From positions 1-7,068 of the forward strand of contig JACSSI010000242.1 of NCBI GenBank assembly GCA_014879345.1: 7,068 bases of DNA, in the 5' to 3' direction. Each line of letters begins with the position of its first letter. The first letter of the stretch is position 1. A model generated the notes under the pieces. That model had not been told where the DNA came from, did not search any database, and worked only from the letters and a program-made list of their open reading frames with translations. This stretch comes from Anaerolineae bacterium. Lineage in GTDB: Bacteria; Chloroflexota; Anaerolineae; Promineifilales; Promineifilaceae. This document shows positions 1-5,496 of the stretch, in pieces. Both the position numbers and the translations under genes were made by a program.

Positions 1-396
1 TTGTTTGCAGTGGGGGGAAAAGCAGAGGCGGCTTATGCAACGGCCGTTCCCGTCACCCTCACCATTTTCAGCACCTACGTCATTGCCGGACTAATGTCGG
101 CGCTGGCCGCACTATCGTTGACGCTAGGCACCAGTTCTGGCGACCCCCGCCTGGGCGCTGCCATGACCCTCGACTCCATCGTGGCTGTCGTTTTGGGTGG
201 CACGCGCCTCAGCGGCGGACAAGGCGGCGTTGCTGGCTCCATCATCGGCGTCATCATCCTGGGGCTTATTCGCAACATCATCTCCTTTGCCGACGTACCC
301 AGTTGGTATCAAACACTCGTTGACGCCCTTATCATCATTATTGCGCTGGCAGCACCCGGATTTATTCAACTGATCAAAAGGCGGCGCATCTCATGA
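1..396 (+). CDS. Sugar ABC transporter permease, RbsC/BPD_transp_2 family (5' end outside the window)
   Basis: This is the C-terminal part of an inner-membrane permease of a ribose/xylose/galactose-type ABC importer; 131 residues are visible where the family usually has about 310-350. The first visible residues, LFAVGG followed by an AA pair, match the conserved cytoplasmic loop of the family (usually FAIGGN..AA..SGI). TTG at 1-3 is therefore almost certainly an internal Leu codon, and the gene continues to the left. Hydrophobic spans lie at about residues 18-43, 56-66, 77-96 and 105-125. The conserved AVVLGGTRLSGGQGG loop is at 62-76, and the protein ends in a basic cytoplasmic tail (KRRR). 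The stop overlaps the start of the next permease by ATGA (393-396), which indicates translational coupling and a heterodimeric permease pair. The substrate cannot be read from the sequence; a sugar or polyol is likely. The ATPase and binding-protein genes are presumably upstream. Confidence 0.92.
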   Translation: MFAVGGKAEAAYATAVPVTLTIFSTYVIAGLMSALAALSLTLGTSSGDPRLGAAMTLDSIVAVVLGGTRLSGGQGGVAGSIIGVIILGLIRNIISFADVPSWYQTLVDALIIIIALAAPGFIQLIKRRRIS

Positions 397-1349
397 GCAA
401 ACTCAAATCTGTCAAACTCACGCCGCCATTCATCGCGCTGTTGTTAGCAATCGGCTTATTCCTGCTCGGCGGCATCATTCGGCCTGGCTTCGTCAATACA
501 GATCAAGCCATCAACATCGTGCGCCTGGCCGCCTTCCTGGGCATCATTGCGGCGGGGCAAACCCTTGTTATTCTCAGTGGCGGCGAGGGCATTGATCTTT
601 CCATCGGTGCTGTCGTTACCTTGGCTGCCATCCTCACGTTTCGCATCAATGCCGGTCAAAACGAACTGGTGCCGCTGGCACTCATCGTGGCTCTGGCGGC
701 GGGTACAGTCATTGGCTTGCTCAACGGTTTGGGCGTAGCCCTGCTCAAAGTGCCGCCGCTCGTCATGACCCTGGGCATGGCAGGCGTCGTTCAAGGTCTT
801 GTTTTAGCCATCACGCAGGGTATTTTGGCAGGCGACACCGCACCCATGATGGGCAAGTACATTTCATCCCCCTTGATCATTGGTATCCCGGGTGTCATTT
901 TTATCTGGATATTCCTGGCTGTGCTCATGTGGCTGCTTTTGGAACGCTCGACCTATGGCAAGCAGTTGTTTGGCATTGGCGTCAACCGCACTACCTCTCG
1001 TCTTTCCGGAGTGCGTGTCCCGCTGGTGGTGATTGTAACGTACAGCATCAGCGGCTTGCTGGCAGCTTTTGGCGGGTTCATGCTGCTAGGTTTTACCCAG
1101 ACTGTGTTTCTGAACTTGGGCGGGCCATATTTGTTTCCCTCCGTAGCGGCCGTTGTTGTTGGCGGCACGGCATTGGCGGGTGGCAAAGGCAGCTATTGGG
1201 GTACGATGGCTGGGGCGTTGGTATTGACCTTGATTACCAGTCTATTGACGGCCATGCAGTTGCCTGAGGCGTTTAAGCAAATCACCTTGGGTGTGATTTT
1301 ATTGGTTTTGATTTCGGTCTACGGCCGTCAACGCGGCTTGAGGCAATAA
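393..1349 (+). CDS. Sugar ABC transporter permease, RbsC/BPD_transp_2 family
   Basis: A complete 318-residue integral membrane permease, the expected length for the family and the likely partner of the permease just upstream. The family landmarks occur in order. A first transmembrane span is at about 12-28. The segment VILSGGEGIDLSIGAV (58-73) matches the LSGGIDLSVG hallmark. The segment GLLNG...KVPPLVMTLGM (108-129) matches the nG...ip.ivTLG motif. The cytoplasmic ERSTYGKQLFGIGVN loop at 184-198 contacts the ATPase. The VVVGGTALAGGKG loop is at 254-266. Start ATG 393 overlaps the upstream stop by four bases and has no strong Shine-Dalgarno, so it probably depends on coupled translation. About 135 bp separate it from the oxidoreductase gene downstream, and an inverted-repeat element fills most of that gap. 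The family call is secure; the substrate is unknown. Confidence 0.95.
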   Translation: MSKLKSVKLTPPFIALLLAIGLFLLGGIIRPGFVNTDQAINIVRLAAFLGIIAAGQTLVILSGGEGIDLSIGAVVTLAAILTFRINAGQNELVPLALIVALAAGTVIGLLNGLGVALLKVPPLVMTLGMAGVVQGLVLAITQGILAGDTAPMMGKYISSPLIIGIPGVIFIWIFLAVLMWLLLERSTYGKQLFGIGVNRTTSRLSGVRVPLVVIVTYSISGLLAAFGGFMLLGFTQTVFLNLGGPYLFPSVAAVVVGGTALAGGKGSYWGTMAGALVLTLITSLLTAMQLPEAFKQITLGVILLVLISVYGRQRGLRQ

Positions 1350-1366
1350 TTTGTGACTATTTGACA

Positions 1367-1461
1367 AGACCTGACAGGTTTACACTGGATCGTTTCGGTA
1401 AGGCATTTTTTCATGGCCTATTACCTCTACAGCCTAGTCCATTCCTAAACCTGTCAGGTCT
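1367..1461. repeat. Intergenic inverted-repeat element, copy 1 (MITE/REP-like)
   Basis: A 95-bp element bounded by perfect 16-bp inverted repeats: AGACCTGACAGGTTTA at 1367-1382 and its exact reverse complement at 1446-1461. Each arm contains the 11-bp odd palindrome ACCTG(A/T)CAGGT (centres 1374 and 1454, 80 bp apart), so each arm could also act as a separate site. The interior carries an 18-base block at 1404-1421 (CATTTTTTCATGGCCTAT) that recurs with one mismatch in the second copy at 5384-5481. It lies between the permease and oxidoreductase genes and ends 23 bp before the ATG at 1485. It has no coding capacity. I see no clear target-site duplication. It may be a small non-autonomous mobile repeat, or a paired binding site or RNA hairpin. 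Confidence 0.85.
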
Positions 1462-1484
1462 GAAATGTTAACAGGAGAACTATC

Positions 1485-2732
1485 ATGGAAAAACTAAAAC
1501 TAGGACTCATCGGGGCTGGCTTTATTGCGCGTTTTCACGCTCGCGCCATCGCCCAAATTCGCAATGTAGATGTGGCGGGTATCACCTCGCTGTCCAATTC
1601 CGAAGCCGCCGCTCAGGAAATTCGCGCAATGGGGGTGGGCGAGGCTGTGGTTTATGACACCATCACTGAGATGGCAAACCATGTGGATGCTATCGCTATT
1701 TACGCGCCAAATTTTGCCCGGGTGGAGATCATGGAAGAGATTGCAACGGCCGTTAAACAGGGCGCTGTGCTCAAAGGTGTCATCTGCGAGAAGCCTTTGG
1801 GGCGCAACCTGAAAGAAGCGCGTCGATTGGTTGAATTGGCTGAAGAAGCCAATCTGCGCACTGCCTACTTTGAAAATCAGATATTTATGAAGCCAATCCA
1901 GGCACAGTTGGCACAGCTTCTGCCACAGCAGCAAACGATGGGGCCGCTGGTGCTGACTCGTTCTGCCGAAGAACATGGCGGCCCGCATGAGCCCTGGTTC
2001 TGGGATCCTACCCAGCAGGGTGGGGGTGTTTTGTCTGATATGGGCTGTCACAGTATTGCTGTGGGCTGGTATGTGCTTACGCCCGCAGGTAAACCGCCCA
2101 CATTTTTACAGCCCATTTCAGTGACGGCTGAAACCTCTCTGCTCAAATGGGGACTGCCAGAATGGCGGCAAAAATTGAAAGAACGCTTTGGCGTCGATTA
2201 CAGCAAAACACCAGCCGAAGATTTCGCCACTGGCATGGTGACTTTTAAGAATCCAGAGACGGGGCAAATTTCAAAAGCACAGTTCACAGATTCCTGGATG
2301 TTTGAAAAGCAGGGTTTGCGCCTGTTTATGGACGGCATGGGGCCTGGTTATGCTTTTGAGGTAAACACGCTGCGTTCGACGCTGGAGTTATTCATCGGTG
2401 ACGAAGCGGCCGATGCCATTGCCGATGCAGAAACCGCTTTGGAGAAGGCTACTGCATCACGCGGGTTGTTGGCGGTGCAATATAACGAGGCTGATTTGTA
2501 TGGCTATACCGACGAAAATCGGGAGGCGGCGGCGGCTTTCCTGGCCGGAAAAGATGCCCATTTATCCTGGCGCTATGGCTTGGAGATTACTAAATTGGTG
2601 ATGGCAGCCTACATGTCGGCTGAGAAGGGGATGACGATTGATTTGACGGAAACGGCCGTTCAGCAAGCATTAGAAACGTATATTCCGCTTATTCAACAGG
2701 GTCGCGGCGCGGAAGTGCTGCATCTTGTATAA
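1485..2732 (+). CDS. Gfo/Idh/MocA family oxidoreductase
   Basis: A 415-residue cytosolic NAD(P)-dependent dehydrogenase of the glucose-fructose oxidoreductase / inositol dehydrogenase / MocA superfamily, whose members typically oxidise a sugar or cyclitol hydroxyl. The N-terminal Rossmann fold begins with LGLIGAGFIARFH (G10, G12, A15). The family signature CEKPLGRN at 101-108 supplies the catalytic Lys103. The C-terminal substrate domain has GGGVLSDMGCHSI at 179-191, with the conserved acid/His pair Asp185 and His189. At 415 residues it is somewhat longer than many members (330-390). A good Shine-Dalgarno AGGAG (1473-1477) sits 7 nt before the ATG. It lies downstream of the two sugar permeases on the same strand, so it probably acts on the imported substrate or a product of it. 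Two AACGGCCGTT palindromes fall inside it (1745 and 2651). Substrate and stereochemistry are unknown. Confidence 0.94.
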   Translation: MEKLKLGLIGAGFIARFHARAIAQIRNVDVAGITSLSNSEAAAQEIRAMGVGEAVVYDTITEMANHVDAIAIYAPNFARVEIMEEIATAVKQGAVLKGVICEKPLGRNLKEARRLVELAEEANLRTAYFENQIFMKPIQAQLAQLLPQQQTMGPLVLTRSAEEHGGPHEPWFWDPTQQGGGVLSDMGCHSIAVGWYVLTPAGKPPTFLQPISVTAETSLLKWGLPEWRQKLKERFGVDYSKTPAEDFATGMVTFKNPETGQISKAQFTDSWMFEKQGLRLFMDGMGPGYAFEVNTLRSTLELFIGDEAADAIADAETALEKATASRGLLAVQYNEADLYGYTDENREAAAAFLAGKDAHLSWRYGLEITKLVMAAYMSAEKGMTIDLTETAVQQALETYIPLIQQGRGAEVLHLV

Positions 2733-2763
2733 ATCCTTTCCTAATTTGCCATGTCTTAGTGGT

Positions 2764-2792
2764 AACTGGCTCGGCAAATAGTCGAGCCAGTT
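2764..2792 (+). terminator. Hairpin after the oxidoreductase gene, probable terminator
   Basis: A perfect 10-bp stem: AACTGGCTCG (2764-2773) pairs with CGAGCCAGTT (2783-2792) around a 9-nt loop. It begins 31 bp after the oxidoreductase stop codon. The downstream T-tract is weak (TTTGGGTTG), so intrinsic termination is plausible but not ideal. It probably ends the sugar-transport operon. Confidence 0.6.
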
Positions 2793-2870
2793 TGGGTTGT
2801 GCATCATGCAGCCTATATTTCTCTCCCATGGAGATAGCCGGTTATCTATGATTTTTTACAGCAAACTAAC

Positions 2871-2895
2871 CGTACATACTTTATCGGTATGTACG
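2871..2895. promoter_or_regulatory. Inverted repeat CGTACATAC-N7-GTATGTACG, operator or terminator hairpin
   Basis: Perfect 9-bp arms lie at 2871-2879 and 2887-2895 with a 7-nt spacer. The arm sequence (TACATAC/GTATGTA) resembles TetR-family operators such as that of AcrR. A weak promoter-like TTTACA at 2855-2860 lies just before it, so the repeat could overlap a -10 region (TACTTT, 2877-2882). Alternatively the repeat is followed by AAATTTTTG and could act as an RNA terminator. No regulator gene is present in the window. The structure is seen directly; the role is inferred. Confidence 0.5.
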
Positions 2896-2960
2896 AAATT
2901 TTTGCTTGTCTCAATTCATCCAGAAATCAGGCTGCTTTGGTGGCAGGTGTATCAGAGGTA

Positions 2961-2969
2961 TGCTATAGT
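2961..2969 (+). promoter_or_regulatory. Extended -10 promoter of the CHAD-ParA operon
   Basis: TGCTATAGT matches an extended -10 element (TGnTATAAT with one mismatch). No good -35 is present 17 bp upstream (TGGCAG at 2941-2946), as is common for extended -10 promoters. Transcription would start near 2976, leaving a leader of about 77 nt before ATG 3053. No other promoter is needed for the downstream ATPase. Confidence 0.45.
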
Positions 2970-3041
2970 GAGTGCGCGTAAAAGTTGACCAACAATCTAA
3001 GGTTGCCGTGTGCAGATAAATTCCAGTTTGTTTTATGTTAT

Positions 3042-3045
3042 GGAG
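3042..3045 (+). promoter_or_regulatory. Ribosome-binding site that fixes the CHAD start at 3053
   Basis: GGAG at 3042-3045 stands 7 nt before ATG 3053. The longer in-frame ATG at 3035 has no Shine-Dalgarno in front of it and would add six residues (MLWSCL) unlike the start of a CYTH fold. The 3053 start is therefore preferred. Confidence 0.7.
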
Positions 3046-3052
3046 TTGCTTG

Positions 3053-4636
3053 ATGAATCAATTTATTCTACCGGCGGGGTTTGAAGCCCAACAAGTGGTA
3101 GAACTTCTTGAAAATGAAACGGCCGTTGCCACAAGTGCCATACAGGCCGTTATCACCGAATCCCCAACCAGTGAGCAGGTAAGCATCTACGACACGTTTG
3201 ATTGGCGGTTGTATAATCAAAAATTTGCATTGTTTAGTGTGGGCAGTCAGTTTACCTTGCGCGATCTTGTTGAAGGGAAAACGGCCGTTCAGCTTGAATT
3301 AGACGAACTGCCCCAGTTTGTGTGGGACATGCCGCCCGGATTATTCCGCGCCAAACTGGCGCCCATCCTGTCGATGCGCGCCCTCTTGCCTATGGCAAAC
3401 GTAAGCCACCAGAAAACCGTCCATCGCCTCCTCAATGAAGATGAAAAAACGGTGGCCTGGGTCATGTATGAGGTGTTCGCGCCCGTAAGAAATGGTGAGA
3501 CCGCTTTGCTGCAACTGTTGTCCATACAGCCGGTGCGCGGCTATGTCAAAGCAGAAACGCAGTTGGTTGACCTATGCCACCAGCAGAACTTTGAAGCCAC
3601 TGATGACGAAATCATCCCCATGTTGTTGATGGCTTGCGGCCATGAACCGGGAAGTTATTCCGCCAAACTCAACGTGGATTTGAAGCCCGACATGCGCGCT
3701 GATGCAGCGGTAAACGTCATCTTGCGCTACTTGTTCCAGGTTATGAAGATGAACGAGCAGTATATCAAGCAGGATGTGGATACGGAATTTCTGCATGATT
3801 ACCGCGTATCGGTACGCCGCACCCGTTCGGCGTTGAGTCAGGTGAACGCGGTTTTTCCAGAAGCCTATACCCAGCGCTTCAAAAAAGATTTTAAGTTTAT
3901 CGGTAAACTTTCTAATCAACTGCGGGATTTAGACGTGTACCTCCTGGCTGAAGCAGATTATAAGGCGAAATTGCCTGAATTTTTGCAGGAGGATATTCAT
4001 CCTTTATTTGAATATCTACAAAGTAAACGGGAGGACGCGCTGCAAGCTGTTATCTCTGAACTGGACTCGGCGGAATATCGGCGGATTGTGCAAGATTGGG
4101 AACTGTTTTTGGAAGAACCGCCAACGAAAGATAAAACGGCCGTTAACGCCACCATGCCTATCCTGGAACTGGCTCAAAAACGCATCTATAAACGATACCA
4201 ACGCATCATCAAAGTGGGCAATGCCATCCTCAAAGATCAACAAGATGAACTCCTGCACGCCTTACGTCTGGAATGTAAAAACCTGCGTTATCTGATGGAA
4301 TTCTTCGCCACCCTGTTTCCCCCCGATCAAATTTCCATCCTTATTCGCCAACTCAAACAGTTGCAAGACAACCTGGGTGATTTCAACGATTTTTGTGTGC
4401 AGGAAGTGTATTTACTGCACGTTGGCCGAGAAATGCCAATACGGGGACAGGCATCGCGTGATGCCCTGATCGCCATTGGCTGCCTGGTCGGGGCGCTGCA
4501 TCAACGGCGGGAACAGGTGAAAAGTGAATTTGCGGGTACGTTTACCAGCTTTGCCGCGCCGCAAAACAAGGCGCTGTTCACTGACCTTTTTGCACCGCAT
4601 AAAAAAGATAACAAGAAGAAAGGAGGCAAGGCATGA
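3053..4636 (+). CDS. CHAD domain protein with a degenerate N-terminal CYTH-like domain
   Basis: A soluble 527-residue protein in two parts. Residues about 1-170 look like a CYTH/triphosphate-tunnel fold: a first strand FILPAG, the motif YDTFDWRLY at 46-54, and a late acidic segment near 127-142. The catalytic ExExK of active CYTH enzymes is not visible. Residues about 214-505 form a CHAD domain, the helical polyphosphate-binding module. It has two matching helical halves: LHDYRVSVRRTRS at 247-259 (His248 and an Arg cluster) with LRDLDVYL (290-297), and LHALRLECKNLRYL at 401-414 (His402, Lys409) with LQDNLGDFNDF (437-447). The C-terminus is a Lys-rich tail, HKKDNKKKGGKA (516-527). The stop overlaps the ParA-type ATPase start by ATGA. 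CHAD proteins are known to bind polyphosphate and to associate with granules, so a role as granule-bound adaptor for the ATPase is inferred. The family is clear; the cellular role is not proven. It contains three AACGGCCGTT copies. Confidence 0.92.
   Translation: MNQFILPAGFEAQQVVELLENETAVATSAIQAVITESPTSEQVSIYDTFDWRLYNQKFALFSVGSQFTLRDLVEGKTAVQLELDELPQFVWDMPPGLFRAKLAPILSMRALLPMANVSHQKTVHRLLNEDEKTVAWVMYEVFAPVRNGETALLQLLSIQPVRGYVKAETQLVDLCHQQNFEATDDEIIPMLLMACGHEPGSYSAKLNVDLKPDMRADAAVNVILRYLFQVMKMNEQYIKQDVDTEFLHDYRVSVRRTRSALSQVNAVFPEAYTQRFKKDFKFIGKLSNQLRDLDVYLLAEADYKAKLPEFLQEDIHPLFEYLQSKREDALQAVISELDSAEYRRIVQDWELFLEEPPTKDKTAVNATMPILELAQKRIYKRYQRIIKVGNAILKDQQDELLHALRLECKNLRYLMEFFATLFPPDQISILIRQLKQLQDNLGDFNDFCVQEVYLLHVGREMPIRGQASRDALIAIGCLVGALHQRREQVKSEFAGTFTSFAAPQNKALFTDLFAPHKKDNKKKGGKA
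4621..4626 (+). promoter_or_regulatory. Strong Shine-Dalgarno for the ParA-type gene, inside the CHAD coding end
   Basis: AGGAGG lies 6 nt before ATG 4633 and is read within the last codons of the CHAD gene (the GG of KKKGGKA). Together with the ATGA overlap at 4633-4636 it indicates tight co-translation. The ATPase could nevertheless be translated efficiently on its own. Confidence 0.8.
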
Positions 4637-5376
4637 CAATTATCGCGCTTTACAGCAATAAAGGAGGCGTGGGCAAAACAGCAACGGCCGTTAACCTTGC
4701 CTACCTCGCCGCCCAATCTGGAGCCACCACCCTGCTCTGTGACCTCGACCCCCAAAGCTCCGCCACCTTCTACTTTCGCATCAAGCCCAAGCTCAAGAAA
4801 AAAGCACGCGGCTTCCTGGAGCCAGGAAAAGCGATAGAAAACTCCATCAAAGGCAGCGACTATACGAATTTAGACCTGCTTCCCGCCGATTTTTCCCATC
4901 GCAATTTAGACTTGCGCTTCTACGACCACAAAAAGCCCGTCAACCGCCTGCGCAAAGTGCTCAAACCACTCAGCCAGGAATACGACTACATCTTTCTCGA
5001 CTGCCCCCCCACCATCAACATCCTGGCCGAAAATATCTTCAACGCCTCAGACTATTTACTCGTGCCCCTCATCCCCACCACCCTTTCCCTGCGCACCCAT
5101 TTGCAACTGCTCGACTTCCTGGATGACAACGGTTACAAGAGCAAAAACATCTTCACCTTCCTGTCGATGGTAGACCGCCGCAAAAACCTGCATAAAGAGC
5201 TGAGTACAGAGATGCCCAATCGCTTAAAAAACGCGCTGCCGGTGGCGATTCCCTACCAGTCTCAAGTGGAGCAGATGGGCATCCGGCGAGAACCGGTACC
5301 CGCGTTTGCGCCCCAGTGCGAAGCAGCTTTGGCTTATGAAGCGTTGTGGCAAGAATTGTCTAGTCGTCTTGAATAA
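4633..5376 (+). CDS. ParA/MinD-type partitioning ATPase
   Basis: A 247-residue stand-alone ATPase of the ParA/Soj/McdA group. It begins directly with the deviant Walker A motif KGGVGKT (10-16, signature Lys10 and catalytic-loop Lys15). Next come the Walker A' motif CDLDPQSSAT (36-45) and Walker B YIFLDCPP (119-126). The C-terminal part DRRKNLHKEL (181-190), IPYQSQVEQMG and a final AYEALWQEL follows the normal ParA layout. There is no N-terminal DNA-binding extension, so this is the short type Ib-like form. A Lys-rich insert (KPKLKKKAR, 51-59) follows Walker A'. No ParB, parS or replication gene is nearby. The only partner is the CHAD protein, whose gene it overlaps, which points to a cargo-positioning role rather than plasmid or chromosome partition. 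The family call is secure; the cargo is inferred. One AACGGCCGTT copy (4683) lies right after the Walker A codons. Confidence 0.95.
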   Translation: MTIIALYSNKGGVGKTATAVNLAYLAAQSGATTLLCDLDPQSSATFYFRIKPKLKKKARGFLEPGKAIENSIKGSDYTNLDLLPADFSHRNLDLRFYDHKKPVNRLRKVLKPLSQEYDYIFLDCPPTINILAENIFNASDYLLVPLIPTTLSLRTHLQLLDFLDDNGYKSKNIFTFLSMVDRRKNLHKELSTEMPNRLKNALPVAIPYQSQVEQMGIRREPVPAFAPQCEAALAYEALWQELSSRLE

Positions 5377-5383
5377 TTCAGGA

Positions 5384-5481
5384 AAAACCTAACAGGTTTG
5401 CAGTTCCATTTTAATGTCTAAACATTTTTGCATGGCCTATATCCAGATTTGTCCAGATCGTTCATAAACCTGTCAGGTTTT
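5384..5481. repeat. Intergenic inverted-repeat element, copy 2; possible bidirectional terminator
   Basis: A 98-bp element of the same family as 1367-1461. The arms AAAACCTAACAGGTTT (5384-5399) and AAACCTGTCAGGTTTT (5466-5481) are inverted repeats matching at 15 of 16 positions. Arm centres (5392 and 5473) are 81 bp apart. The internal block CATTTTTGCATGGCCTAT (5423-5440) matches copy 1 at 17 of 18 positions and in the same orientation. It starts 7 bp after the ParA stop and ends 15 bp before the convergent dehydrogenase gene. Read outward on either strand, an arm ends in a small AAACC/GGTTT stem running into T4-T5, so this copy could terminate transcription in both directions. Copy 1 lacks the flanking T-runs. 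Confidence 0.85.
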
Positions 5482-5496
5482 ATCACGAGACTCCGG

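Larger units (their letters stand above)
2733..3052. other. Gene-free intergenic region of about 320 bp
   Basis: No credible gene is seen between the oxidoreductase and the CHAD protein. The stretch is more AT-rich than the flanking genes. In order it contains a 10-bp hairpin just after the oxidoreductase, a 9-bp inverted repeat at 2871-2895 followed by a T-run, an extended -10 promoter at 2961-2969, and the Shine-Dalgarno of the CHAD gene. A 63-codon frame at 2797-2988 lacks a ribosome-binding site and any recognisable protein character, so I do not count it as a gene. Confidence 0.7.

Noticed and set aside
1..3. TTG as the start codon of the first permease
   Set aside because: The visible residues begin in the middle of a conserved cytoplasmic loop of the family, so TTG is an internal Leu codon of a truncated gene.
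1361..1366. Perfect -35 hexamer TTGACA before the first repeat element
   Set aside because: No -10 stands at 16-18 bp; the nearest candidate, TACACT at 1381-1386, is only 14 bp away, so a promoter cannot be supported.
1500..2051. A 183-codon frame antisense to the oxidoreductase
   Set aside because: It is fully inside a gene with clear family motifs, and its translation shows no family features.
2797..2988. A 63-codon frame in the gap before the CHAD gene
   Set aside because: It has no Shine-Dalgarno and no recognisable domain, and it runs across the inverted repeat and promoter signals; composition looks non-coding.
3035..3052. Upstream ATG giving six extra residues to the CHAD protein
   Set aside because: It has no ribosome-binding site, whereas ATG 3053 has GGAG at 7 nt.
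3141..3151. Possible additional palindrome copy (ACAGGCCGTT)
   Set aside because: It differs from the decamer at two positions and loses the CGGCCG centre.
1367..5481. CRISPR-like direct repeats
   Set aside because: Only two copies 4 kb apart with inverted arms and no spacer array, and no cas gene is present.
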